Shown here one piece after another: positions 28,350 to 36,235 of a stretch of DNA of 44,001 nucleotides. The DNA comes from Bartonella sp. AU18XJBT (lineage in GTDB: Bacteria; Pseudomonadota; Alphaproteobacteria; Rhizobiales; Rhizobiaceae): NCBI RefSeq assembly GCF_028618595.1, contig NZ_JAQITE010000017.1, forward strand, positions 1 through 44,001, in the 5' to 3' direction. Both the position numbers and the translations under genes were made by a program. Below the pieces are notes generated by a model. It was given only the letters and a program-made list of their open reading frames with translations. It was not told the DNA's origin and searched no databases. How positions within the stretch are numbered: position 1 is the stretch's first letter; each line of letters begins with the position of its first letter.

Positions 28350-28627
28350 GGAAATACCTCTAAGAACGCCCAAAAGCTGTTTTGAGCAATTCAATTTGTT
28401 TTCCTACTGGATTATCATCTTCTAAGGCACAGGAGGCTGCAGTTTCCCACCCAGCACGCATATACTGTATGCGCGCTTCCAAACGCAATGAATGAGAAAC
28501 AAATGGGCGGAAAATTTCTGGCAATTCATGCCAATGAAGGGTTTCAAGTTCCAATGTCGGTGTATGAACGGACACTTTTACAATTTCTTTTTTATTTGTT
28601 CTGATGACATTTCCCTTCGCTCAAAGC
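28350..28627 (-). pseudogene. rcdA 3'-end duplicate, second copy
   Basis: Nearly identical to the end of the intact gene. It encodes VSVHTPTLELETLHWHELPE and continues to LLKTAFGRS with its stop at 28360. It begins only at the internal VSVHTPT (GTG), lacks the N-terminal ~105 residues and has no ribosome site of its own. Its upstream edge is the 3' flank of the intact copy, so it is a tandem duplication of one gene end. Confidence 0.85.
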
Positions 28628-28639
28628 AAGGAAATACCT

Positions 28640-29158
28640 CTAAGAACGCCCAAAGGCTGTTTTGAGCAATTCAATTTGTTTTCCTACTGGATTATCATCT
28701 TCTAAGGCACAGGAGGCTGCAGTTTCCCACCCAGCACGCATATACTGTATGCGTGCTTCCAAACGCAATGAATGAGAAACAAATTGGCGGAAAATTTCTG
28801 GCAATTCATGCCAATGAGAGGTTTCAAGTTCCAATGTCGGTGTATGAACAGACACTTTTACAATTTCTTTTTTTATTTGTTCTGATGACATTTCCCCTTC
28901 ACGCTCTGCCCGAAGAAGAAGGAGTTGAGAAGCGATTTGCATAAGTCGTGTACTTAAATACATAGCTTCTTTTGCATAGATTGCAGAAACTTCTGCCGAA
29001 AGGGAACGTGCTACTAATTTCCCTTCTGAATCAATATACGCTGCGGTTTTTTCAATCAGCGCCATTGTTTCTTCATAGAGACGATTAAAAGCATTTTCAA
29101 AAGCATTATGCTCAATCATGATAATAGGTTCATCATATGGACGTTTATGTACACTCAC
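28640..29158 (-). CDS. rcdA: DUF1465 / RcdA-like regulator of protein degradation
   Basis: About 172 residues, all-helical, of the alphaproteobacterial DUF1465 family. In Caulobacter RcdA is the adaptor needed for ClpXP to degrade CtrA at the G1-S transition. Conserved regions: NAFNRLYEETMALIEKTAAY, ARSLSAEVSAIYAKEAMYLS, TRLMQIASQLLLLRA and the WHELPEIFRQFVSHSLRLEA end. I start at the GTG at 29158 with GGAG 10 bases upstream; a TTG at 29173 is an alternative. The family's role is known, but this protein's own target is inference. Two truncated copies of its 3' end lie downstream. Confidence 0.82.
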   Translation of the reverse strand: MSVHKRPYDEPIIMIEHNAFENAFNRLYEETMALIEKTAAYIDSEGKLVARSLSAEVSAIYAKEAMYLSTRLMQIASQLLLLRAEREGEMSSEQIKKEIVKVSVHTPTLELETSHWHELPEIFRQFVSHSLRLEARIQYMRAGWETAASCALEDDNPVGKQIELLKTAFGRS

Positions 29159-29347
29159 GCTTTTATACTCCAAGTATCAGCACAAAATTATACTCCTCAA
29201 CGAACAGAGTATTAAAAAGTTTCTTTTGTTGCTGTATAGAACGCTTTTTTTTAAAACTGCTACCTCTTTTAATTTTTTTGCGCAACGCGCTTTTTATACT
29301 AAGGTTAACGCACCCAACAAACACTACAAACACTATAGGAACGTTTC

Positions 29348-30490
29348 TTATAAACGGATCAGTTTCCTCGAAAAGGATCCCTGCCAAGATTGCCGTTTTT
29401 CACAATAATAGGCGACTCCAAATTGCAAAGCAATACCCGTTATTATTAAGAAGGTATCGGAAAAAAACGTTTCTGTCATCACTGTTTTTATAATTTGTCC
29501 AAACATCGCAAAAATAGTTCCCGTTACAAAGACCGGTAAACTATGTTTTCCTAAGATTGCTAAAGGATGTTTCTGAGAGACACAAAACCATTTATTGATG
29601 CGCGGTAAAGAAAGAATGAGAAAGGCTAATGCAAGAACATGGAGTAAACGTGGCAAGCTTAAAAAGGTTTTATTAAAGTTCAACAATGGGGAAGACCAGC
29701 CAAGCCACCCCAAAATGCCCCACCAGTTTAAGCGAACCCATAACAGCGCCAACAAGAGATACGCTGCCGCACAAACAATCCAAAAAGACTGAAAAGCGAT
29801 TTTTTTTCCTTGTTTAAGCGCTAAAGTACTGGTCAATCCTATGACAAATAAGAATTGCCAAGACAAAGGGTTTAAAAACCACTTTCCCTCTAAAGGATAA
29901 GAAGGAGGAGCAATTTTATAAAATCCGCAGATAAGATACAGTGTAAAGGAGCCCAAAAGCAGCCATTTTGTCTGTTTACAACTCAAATAAAGGATAAAAG
30001 GCGCAAAAAACATCAAAACGATATAAAGTGGAAGAATATTATTATATCCCAATTGATGCCCAAAACTTAAGGTACTCAAAAATGCGATAACAGGCTCTTT
30101 AAAAAAGAGTCCCACATTATTCATCGATAAAAGTTTTTCTGTTCGCCATAATAAAAAGGCAGCAAAAAAAAGGCTTAACGTGACAAAAGTAGTAAAAAGA
30201 TATGCGCCATAGAGCTGCAAAGCTCTGTACCAAAGTTTTCGAATGATAAAAGCAAAGGATTTTTGCTGTAACCGACCATGAAAGCTTAACCCAAGAGCAA
30301 TCCCTGAAAGCAAAACAAACACTTCTGCTGAATCGGAAAAACCGAAATTTCTATGGGTAAAAGACTCATAGATCGTTCTGGGAATATGGTTGATGAAAAT
30401 CGTCAATAAAGCTAAAGAACGAAAAACGTCAATACGCGTATCACGGCGAAAAGGTTGAGTATTATGCTCAAGAACACCTTGGTATTTCAT
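29348..30490 (-). CDS. opgC: OpgC-like membrane acyltransferase
   Basis: About 380 residues with roughly ten membrane helices. The N-terminal block RDTRIDVFRSLALLTIFINH, then GFSDSAEVFVLLSGIALGL, is the hallmark of the OpgC family, which adds succinyl groups to periplasmic glucans. The start is the ATG at 30490 (MKYQGVLEHN), with GGGAG 7 bases upstream; the frame extends 7 codons further. The substrate is inferred from the family. It lies ~190 bp upstream of rcdA on the same strand. Confidence 0.85.
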   Translation of the reverse strand: MKYQGVLEHNTQPFRRDTRIDVFRSLALLTIFINHIPRTIYESFTHRNFGFSDSAEVFVLLSGIALGLSFHGRLQQKSFAFIIRKLWYRALQLYGAYLFTTFVTLSLFFAAFLLWRTEKLLSMNNVGLFFKEPVIAFLSTLSFGHQLGYNNILPLYIVLMFFAPFILYLSCKQTKWLLLGSFTLYLICGFYKIAPPSYPLEGKWFLNPLSWQFLFVIGLTSTLALKQGKKIAFQSFWIVCAAAYLLLALLWVRLNWWGILGWLGWSSPLLNFNKTFLSLPRLLHVLALAFLILSLPRINKWFCVSQKHPLAILGKHSLPVFVTGTIFAMFGQIIKTVMTETFFSDTFLIITGIALQFGVAYYCEKRQSWQGSFSRKLIRL

Positions 30491-30639
30491 CAGTGGACTC
30501 CCACACGCCACAAACCCCTTGAAGTCCCATAAAAATGGTGGTTACCCTTATTGCCAACAAGCATAAACAGGATGAAACTTTCATTTTTTAAGAGTCAAGT
30601 TTCATTTTAAGCGTTTATTTTTTAAAAGGCAAAAGTTTT

Positions 30640-30835
30640 TTAAAGGCAAAAGAACGAAAAGAATCCGTACATGTATCACAGCAAAAAGGCGACATATTAT
30701 GCTTAAAAACACTCTCATTTCTCATAAGCAGGCTCCCACACACCCACAAATCCTTTAAATTACGTGAAAATGGTGGTCACTTTCATCGCAAATAAGCATA
30801 ATAGAATGAAACTTTAATTTTAAGCATTATTTTTC
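30640..30835 (-). pseudogene. relic duplicate of the opgC 5' end and promoter region
   Basis: Aligns along its whole length with 30415-30615. Shared blocks are AAGAACGAAAA, GTATCAC, GCAAAAAGG/GCGAAAAGG, ATTATGCT-AA-AACAC, CTCCCACAC, AAAATGGTGGT and AGCATAA-AG-ATGAAACTT. It therefore copies the first ~30 codons and upstream sequence of opgC. Frames are broken. It fills most of the gap between opgC and the ThiE-like gene. Confidence 0.7.
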
Positions 30836-30856
30836 TCTAAGAAACAGGGCTTTGAC

Positions 30857-31519
30857 ATGACACAACAAAAAAATAAACCAATTGATCCACCTCTTTTCCC
30901 TCAGTTGATTTTAACACTTGATGTTCGGCGCAACACCCCACACACATTTTTGCAGCAAATTTTTCAAACAAAGTCTTTTGCATGCGTCATCCTCTATGAT
31001 TCTGAAAAGCAGAAAGATGATAGCTCTTTTTTACAACAACAAGCGCAAACTTACGCAGAAGATATTCAACATCATGACGCAGCCCTTCTTATTGCTGATG
31101 ACAGCCGCATTGCTGGGCGCATAAAGGCTGATGGATTGCACATAGAAGATGATCTTAACGCTCTTGAAAGCTTCAAAAATCAGCAAAAGGAACAAAAGAT
31201 CATAGGCTTTGGCAATCTACGCAATCGCCATAGTGCTATGCTTGCAGCGGAAACAGGCATTGATTATCTATTTTTTGGCAAATTAGGGGCTGATAAAAAA
31301 CCCCATGCGCACCCCCGCAATCTCCAGTTAGCAACATGGTGGGCAGAAATTATGCAAACCCCCGCCATTATCCAAGCAGGAAGCGATTTTTCAACCTTTG
31401 ATGAAGTCTTAAAGACTGGATGTGAATTCATTGCTGTAGAAGAAGTGATTTTTGGGAACGACAACCCCTTAATACTGCTTAAAACAATGCAAGAAAAATG
31501 TGAAAACACCCCCTTGTAA
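30857..31519 (+). CDS. thiamine-phosphate synthase-like (ThiE/TenI fold) protein
   Basis: A 220-residue TIM-barrel protein of the ThiE/TMP-synthase family as found in Rhizobiales. The ordered motifs are FPQLILTLDV at the start, HHDAALLIADDSRIAGRIKA, DGLHIEDD, then IIGFGNLRNRHSAMLAAETG, IDYLFFGKLGADKKPH and CEFIAVEEVIF. Canonical ThiE has VGQ-D and SxHT-type loops for the pyrimidine and thiazole phosphates; here they are altered (GNLRNRH), so it may not be a true thiamine synthase. It is alone on this strand, and no other thi genes are near. Confidence 0.72.
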   Translation: MTQQKNKPIDPPLFPQLILTLDVRRNTPHTFLQQIFQTKSFACVILYDSEKQKDDSSFLQQQAQTYAEDIQHHDAALLIADDSRIAGRIKADGLHIEDDLNALESFKNQQKEQKIIGFGNLRNRHSAMLAAETGIDYLFFGKLGADKKPHAHPRNLQLATWWAEIMQTPAIIQAGSDFSTFDEVLKTGCEFIAVEEVIFGNDNPLILLKTMQEKCENTPL

Positions 31520-31829
31520 TATAGGAGGAGAATTTATAAATAAAGCGTTAATAAAAATCCAAACACTCACCACTATATTACTTATATAGAACACACAATA
31601 ACAGATAAAGAGGATACCTCGAAACTCAATAAAATTGCTTAATAATTCAATCAAATTGATGAAAAAACTAGCGTCTTTTTTTCATATGATATATAGAAAA
31701 AAAGATCATAAAAACTTTCTCGTTCAATGTCTTATAAAAACAAAGCATTATGATTGGGGAAAATGGTCATTTTCAATATTGGTACTAAATACCAATAGCT
31801 GACGATACAAATATGCAGGGGACATAAAA
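31520..31829. other. 310-bp AT-rich gap before the TIR-like gene
   Basis: No gene. It should carry the promoter of the TIR-like gene, whose ribosome site AGGGGA is at ~31816-31821. There is no cyclase or other CBASS/Pycsar gene here. Confidence 0.5.
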
Positions 31830-32569
31830 ATGCAATATAGCGGAACACTTGAAGATCTTACAAACATAATTTGCAAAGCTGGATATCAAATCATAGAAAG
31901 TAAATTACTAAAACATGATTCCCCTGAAATATATCAGATCAAAACCTCCAAAGGAGGCACTATTAATTGGTTTAAAAGCACAGGAAAACTTCAAGTTCAA
32001 GGCAAAGAAAACATAAAACAAAAGTTAATAGAAGATTTAGCAAAGCATCTAGAAGAAACATCAACGATTCCTTCCTCAAAAACTGCCCCCAATACCTCAA
32101 ATAAAAAAATTTTATCGTTCACGGTCATGATCGTTATGCCTTAAAGGAGCTTGAAAATGCTCTTCTCAAGCTTGATCTGGAACCATACATCTTACAAAAT
32201 ACAAGCGGCAATGGTTTACCCATCATTCAAACTTTGAAAAAAGAAATTTGTGACAGTTCTATAGATTTTGGTATTGTACTCCTCACGCATGATGACATGG
32301 GTTATGCTATATCTCAAGATGAAGAAAAAATTCAACCCCGTGCACGACAAAACGTTATTTTCGAAATGGGCATGTTAGCTGCCGCGCTTCCTCTTGAGAG
32401 GATTGCTATTCTAAAAAAAGAAGGCATTGAAATGCTTTCAGATGTTGGTGGAGTTTACTACCTTTCTTTTAAAGAACAGGTAAATGAAACATTTCCCAAA
32501 CTTATTAAGCGCTTAAAAGAAGCTGATTTCTCTTTTAATACAGATACAATTACTCATGCATTAAATTAA
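31830..32569 (+). pseudogene. TIR-like nucleotide-binding protein (Cap12/Pycsar-effector TIR family), frame interrupted at an A7 tract
   Basis: Two frames join into one ~246-residue protein. The first (to 32144) is an ~85-residue N-terminal domain (GTLEDLTNIICKAGYQIIES, IYQIKTSKGGTINWFKSTGK) and a linker. The TIR-like domain begins in the second frame as FIVHGHDRYALKELENALL, then GIVLLTHDDMGYA, RARQNVIFEMGMLAAAL, RIAILKKEGIEMLSDVGGVY. The frames part at AAAAAAATTTT (32102-32112): a -1 slip (or an added base) restores KKNFIVHGHD. Family members cleave NAD or bind cyclic nucleotides in phage defence. Either a pseudogene, a sequencing slip, or expression through slippage on the A7 run. Confidence 0.75.
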
Positions 32570-32878
32570 ATTTGAATAATGCTTATGTTTATTTTTTAAA
32601 GCGCACGCCCAAAACCACACGTCACCCCACCACATTCCACAGACACACACACCCTATAAGCTCAAAGAAACGATTTACCCCCCACCCTTCCTCAAACAGC
32701 AAGCGATTGTGCAAATTTTAATGAAGAGACCGCAATTCATTACCATGGAAGAAATCATTTTAGTCCCTTTGATAAACACGGATCTGATATTATGATTTTG
32801 GTAATCATTCCAGAGAGATTTAAGAAGCGGATAGCCTCTCATTAAAAAACAAATTTTGTAAGTAAAAAACTATTTTTA
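32570..32878. other. 309-bp gap between the TIR-like gene and the first leader-RNA unit
   Basis: No intact gene. It contains CA-rich sequence (32605-32680) followed by AT-rich DNA leading to the promoter at 32879. Confidence 0.4.
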
Positions 32879-32907
32879 TTGTAAATTTCCTGAAAGTACT
32901 TTATGAA
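32879..32907 (+). promoter_or_regulatory. promoter of leader-RNA unit 1
   Basis: A -35-like TTGTAA (32879-32884), a 17-bp spacer and a -10-like TATGAA (32902-32907). The same arrangement recurs at the other three intact units. Confidence 0.65.
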
Positions 32908-32913
32908 TTAAAA

Positions 32914-33132
32914 GATGTTTTGGTCGCATACGCAACGACCAAGAGGGTCTTGAAAGCCCGAAAATCTAAACATGAATTTACCCCACTTTGTGGGTATCCC
33001 GGAATTCCGGGAGTTTTTGCTATGTCCAGGTGCTCTCAGCACTAAAAGCAAAAAAAGCTGATTAGATTTCAGTACTTTCAAGCTCCCGGAATACTCATGC
33101 GAGGGCGCTCGCAACCGGCAGGGGGCTTTAAA
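32914..33132 (+). ncRNA. structured leader RNA (Brt-like), unit 1
   Basis: A ~215-nt transcribed leader between promoter and HTH gene. The elements in order are: a 5' hairpin GGTCG/CGACC (32922-32940); left arm CTTGAAAG and AAATCTA (32949-32968); hairpin CCCAC-TTT-GTGGG; palindrome TCCCGGAATTCCGGGA; apical stem TTTTGCT/AGCAAAA enclosing GTGCT/AGCAC; right arm TAGATTT and CTTTCAAG (33063-33082), which pairs with the left arm; a repeat of CTCCCGGAAT; a GCGAG/CTCGC hairpin; and a GGGGG ribosome site. It resembles the Bartonella-specific Brt RNAs that I recall as lying upstream of small DNA-binding proteins. Confidence 0.8.
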
Positions 33133-33498
33133 ATGCAATCTCAAAATCTTAATATTGATCTTTTTATTGGCAAAAAAATTCGCTTAAAACGAAAAATGCT
33201 AAAAATGTCTCAAACAACTTTAGGACACGCTTTAGGTGTCACCTTCCAACAAATTCAAAAATATGAAAAAGGCTTAAATCGTGTCAGCGCAGGGCGCTTA
33301 AAAGAAATTTCTGATATTCTAAATGTTCCGGTTTCCTTTTTTTATGCGGACATCATTACAAAACAACAGCCCCCATACCACCACGATGAAATCGCATCAA
33401 GCACAGAAGAATACCTGCTGCTCAAAAGATTTAGAACGCTCACCACTGTTAAAAAGATAGCCTTTTTACAGCTGATCTCTGATGAGAGTGCAAGCTAA
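33133..33498 (+). CDS. XRE-family HTH regulator, unit 1 (Brt-linked)
   Basis: A 121-residue single-domain regulator. The Cro/CI helix-turn-helix covers residues ~10-65 (IGKKIRLKRKMLKMSQTTLG, VTFQQIQKYEKGLNRVSAGR, LKEISDILNVPVSFFYADI). A short C-terminal helical region (EEYLLLKRFRTLTTVKKIAF) probably dimerises. It starts at the ATG just after GGGGGCTTTAAA; frames running upstream through the leader are not coding. In this genus the family is reported, as I recall, to regulate the adhesin gene badA; no such gene is in this window, so the target is unknown here. This copy has GHALGV where the others have GQHLGV. Confidence 0.88.
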   Translation: MQSQNLNIDLFIGKKIRLKRKMLKMSQTTLGHALGVTFQQIQKYEKGLNRVSAGRLKEISDILNVPVSFFYADIITKQQPPYHHDEIASSTEEYLLLKRFRTLTTVKKIAFLQLISDESAS

Positions 33499-33621
33499 TA
33501 TCACACGGATAGCGCGCACTATTCAAAGTCCCCTGTTGTGAAGCTTTATTGTTTGAATGCAAAACATGCCAACTCTCTGTTTTAAGAAACGACACGTTAA
33601 GAGACGCTATTTTAATTTTTA

Positions 33622-33650
33622 TTGTAAATTTCCTGAAAGTACTTTATGAA
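33622..33650 (+). promoter_or_regulatory. promoter of leader-RNA unit 2
   Basis: TTGTAA (33622-33627), 17 bp, TATGAA (33645-33650), identical in layout to unit 1. Confidence 0.65.
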
Positions 33651-33656
33651 TTAAAA

Positions 33657-33874
33657 GATGTTTTGGTCGCATACGCAACGACCAAAAGGGAACTGAAAAC
33701 CCTAGATCCGAGCGTAAAAATGAACCCACTTTGTGGGTATCCCGGAATTCCGGGAGATTTTGCTATGTCCAGGTGCTTCTCAGCACTAAAAGCAAAATGC
33801 TGACTCGGATTCAGTGTTTTCAGACTCCCGGAATACTCATGCGAGGGCGCTCGCAACCGGCAGGGGGCTTTAAA
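33657..33874 (+). ncRNA. structured leader RNA (Brt-like), unit 2
   Basis: Same architecture as unit 1 but with a different long-range stem. Left arm CTGAAAAC and ATCCGAG (33693-33712) pairs perfectly with right arm CTCGGAT and GTTTTCAG (33804-33823). Relative to unit 1 both sides have changed together, which is compensatory covariation. Confidence 0.8.
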
Positions 33875-34240
33875 ATGCAATCTCAAAATCTTAATATTGA
33901 TCTTTTTATTGGCAAAAAAATTCGTTTGAAACGAAAAATGCTAAAAATGTCTCAAACAACTTTAGGGCAACATTTAGGTGTCACTTTCCAACAGATCCAG
34001 AAATATGAAAAAGGCTTAAATCGTGTCAGCGCAAGGCGTTTAAAAGAAATTTCTGATATCTTGAATGTTCCACTTTCCTTTTTTTATGCGGATATCATCA
34101 CAAAACAACAGCCCCCGTACCACCATGATGAAATCGCATCAAGCACAGAAGAATACCTGCTGCTCAAAAGATTTAGAACTCTCACCACTGTAAAAAAGAT
34201 AGCCTTTTTACAGCTGATCTCTGATGAGAATGCAAGCTAA
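33875..34240 (+). CDS. XRE-family HTH regulator, unit 2
   Basis: 121 residues, about 95% identical to unit 1 by eye. Differences include GQHLGV in place of GHALGV, SARRLKE in place of SAGRLKE, NVPLSFF in place of NVPVSFF, and DENAS at the end. It has the same leader, ribosome site and start. Unit 1 and unit 2 promoters are 743 bp apart, so this is a head-to-tail duplication of the whole transcription unit including the 3' flank. Confidence 0.88.
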   Translation: MQSQNLNIDLFIGKKIRLKRKMLKMSQTTLGQHLGVTFQQIQKYEKGLNRVSARRLKEISDILNVPLSFFYADIITKQQPPYHHDEIASSTEEYLLLKRFRTLTTVKKIAFLQLISDENAS

Positions 34241-34583
34241 TATCACACGGATAGCGCGTGCTATTCATAAGCACTCATAAGTATTTTAAAAAGCAACCTC
34301 CATTATAAGCATTTTTTCATTTTAGGGGGCGAAGCCCTTAATATAATAAAAGATCAGCATCTTGACACACGATAACCCTTTATCATTATTATTTTTAACA
34401 GAACTATTTTAAACAGTCTGGCTCTCGTCAACATTTACGCTATTTTTTTAAACTTACCCAACCCTACCTTAACGAAGACGAACACTAAGAGATAAAAAAT
34501 AATATAGAAATGAGATTCTTATACGGCTTGTAATGATGAAAAAAAAATGTGAAAGTTCTGATCGGTAATGAGGAGAAAACACC
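34241..34583. other. 343-bp gap upstream of the Sel1-repeat gene
   Basis: No gene. It starts with the 3' flank shared by the HTH units (ATCACACGGATAGCGCG) and then changes to unrelated AT-rich sequence, probably holding the promoter of the following gene. Confidence 0.4.
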
Positions 34584-35627
34584 ATGATCAAGAGAAGCGT
34601 TAAGCTGCTTATCTTAGGCGTGATTGGGCTTGCAAGTTCTGCTGTCAATTCAGCTGGAAACACTGAAGAATTCTCAAGTTCTGAAGGCTCTTTCAATACG
34701 ATTCAAGAAGCTTCAAACACACAAGAACCTTTTCAGCCCTTAAAAGCTGGAGACTATGACCAAGCCTATGACTATTACATCCAAGGTTATTATTTAAAAG
34801 CTTTTCGTGAAGCACTCCGACGTGCTGAAAAAAATGATCCTTTTGCACAAACTCTTCTTGCCCGAATTTATATGGAAGGATGTGCTGTTCCTATTGACGG
34901 TGCACGTGCTGCTTTATGGTTTGAACGCGCTGCAAAACAGGGGGAACCCCAAGCACAACTACGCTATGGACTTATGTTGTTTGATGGTAATTTTATAAAA
35001 CAAAATCAAGAACTTGGTGAACAGTTCATTCAAAAAGCTGTCAATGCAGGCGTCAAGGAAGCCTATTTTTATTACGGACAACTGCTTCTTTATAAAGCCG
35101 CACAGGAAAAACAAGCTCTCCCTGGTGTTTCTTCCCAAAGTCGTGAAAATGAAGCCATCGAGCAAGCCTTAAAATTGTACTTAAAAGGGGCTGCTCTTGG
35201 AGATGCTGAAGCTGCTTTTTCTGCTGCAAAAATTCTTTCCTTAGGCACGTTAAAACGACCAAAGGATGATCGCAATGCCCGCAAACTCATGGAGGTAGCG
35301 GCACAAAACAACCACTTAAAAGCTCAACTTCATTTAGCACAATGGCTTATACAGGGGCGTGGAGGAGAAACAGATTTTCCCCGTGCTTTTCATTTACTTC
35401 AAAGAAATGCTATCAACATGGTAGCACCAGCACAGATTTCCCTTGCAAGGCTTTATCGAGATGGCACAGGAACAAAAGGCGATATAATAATGGCAGCGGC
35501 ATGGTATATGCTCGCAAAGGAGGCAAAAATGCAAGCCCCTGATCTTGAAATAATGCTCCAAGGCATGGACAAAACACAACTAGAAAAAGCGCACAAAGAG
35601 GCAATAAAGCTTCTTCCTGTTTTTTGA
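34584..35627 (+). CDS. secreted Sel1-repeat (TPR-like) protein
   Basis: A 347-residue protein with an N-terminal signal peptide (MIKRSVKLLILGVIGLASSA, cut near VNSAG) and at least five Sel1-like repeats, each ~36 residues: DPFAQTLLARIYMEGCAVPI, GEPQAQLRYGLMLFDG, GDAEAAFSAAKILSLGT, NHLKAQLHLAQWLIQGRGG and APAQISLARLYRDGTGTKGD. Such proteins act as periplasmic scaffolds or signalling partners. GAGGAG lies 10 bases before the ATG. It is inserted between HTH unit 2 and the relic unit 3. I cannot name its partner; ExoR-type regulators are similar in build but shorter. Confidence 0.82.
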   Translation: MIKRSVKLLILGVIGLASSAVNSAGNTEEFSSSEGSFNTIQEASNTQEPFQPLKAGDYDQAYDYYIQGYYLKAFREALRRAEKNDPFAQTLLARIYMEGCAVPIDGARAALWFERAAKQGEPQAQLRYGLMLFDGNFIKQNQELGEQFIQKAVNAGVKEAYFYYGQLLLYKAAQEKQALPGVSSQSRENEAIEQALKLYLKGAALGDAEAAFSAAKILSLGTLKRPKDDRNARKLMEVAAQNNHLKAQLHLAQWLIQGRGGETDFPRAFHLLQRNAINMVAPAQISLARLYRDGTGTKGDIIMAAAWYMLAKEAKMQAPDLEIMLQGMDKTQLEKAHKEAIKLLPVF

Positions 35628-35663
35628 AATACTCCTCTCTGCTTCAAAGAGATAAAATTTATA

Positions 35664-35793
35664 GAAATTCCGGGAGATTTTGCACTGTCCAGGGGCGATA
35701 AGCCCTAAAAGCAAAAAGGCTGATTTGAGTTCAGTGTTTTAGACTCCCGGAATACCAACGCGAGGGCGCTCGCACCCGGCGAGGGGCTTTAAA
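35664..35793 (+). ncRNA. truncated leader RNA, relic unit 3
   Basis: Only the right-hand part survives, starting at GAAATTCCGGGAG, 37 bp after the Sel1 gene stop. Promoter, 5' hairpin, left arm and first palindrome half are gone. The apical hairpin reads GGGC/GCCC instead of GTGC/GCAC, again a paired change. The right arm TTTGAGTTCAGTGTTTTAG has no partner left. Confidence 0.75.
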
Positions 35794-35892
35794 ATGCAAA
35801 CCAAAGATCTTTATAACGACATTTCCATTGGCAAAAAAATGCACTGGTATCATTTGCTTAAGCAAACAATATCCAATAAGAAAAAGAACTAG
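35794..35892 (+). pseudogene. HTH regulator relic, unit 3
   Basis: Starts like the other copies but diverged (MQTKDLYNDISIGKKM), then runs into HWYHLLKQTISNKKKN and a stop after 32 codons; the HTH domain is lost. The N-terminus NDI-S-GK resembles that of the sixth copy at ~38700, so the two belong to a second subtype of the family. Confidence 0.75.
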
Positions 35893-35982
35893 GCTATCAC
35901 GAAAATCCCAAAAGCTCTATTTTTTCATTCTTTTTGCTTGGATGAAAAACACACCAACTCTCATTAAAAAAACTATTTTTTA

Positions 35983-36011
35983 TTGTAAACTTGCTGAAAT
36001 TACTTTATGAA
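35983..36011 (+). promoter_or_regulatory. promoter of leader-RNA unit 4
   Basis: TTGTAA (35983-35988), 17 bp with several substitutions versus units 1-2, and TATGAA (36006-36011). The hexamers are kept while the spacer varies. Confidence 0.65.
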
Positions 36012-36017
36012 TTGAAA

Positions 36018-36235
36018 GGTGTTTTGGTCGCATACGCAACGACCAATAGGGCTCTAAAAACCCGAAACCTCGTACATAAATTTACCCCGCTTTGCGGGTA
36101 TCCCGGAATTCCGGGAGATTTTGCTATGTCCAGGTGCTTCTTCGCACTAAAAGCAAAATGCTGATTCGAGGTCAGTGTTTTTAGACTCCCGGAATACCAA
36201 CGCGAGGGCGCTCGCACCCGGCGGGGGGCTTTAAA
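36018..36235 (+). ncRNA. structured leader RNA (Brt-like), unit 4
   Basis: Same layout. Long-range stem: left CTAAAAAC and ACCTCG (36054-36072) with right CGAGGT and GTTTTTAG (36167-36184), a third set of paired changes. The small hairpin is CCCGC-TTT-GCGGG where unit 1 has CCCAC-TTT-GTGGG, also compensatory. Palindrome and downstream CTCCCGGAAT are unchanged. Confidence 0.8.

Noticed and set aside
31830..32569. A complete CBASS or Pycsar operon
   Set aside because: No nucleotide cyclase or accessory genes adjoin the TIR-like gene; upstream is the ThiE-like gene and downstream the leader units.
32990..33092. TCCCGGAATTCCGGGA palindromes and CTCCCGGAAT copies as terminal inverted repeats of an insertion element
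   Set aside because: No transposase or target duplication, and the copies sit at fixed positions within an RNA-like leader between promoter and start codon.
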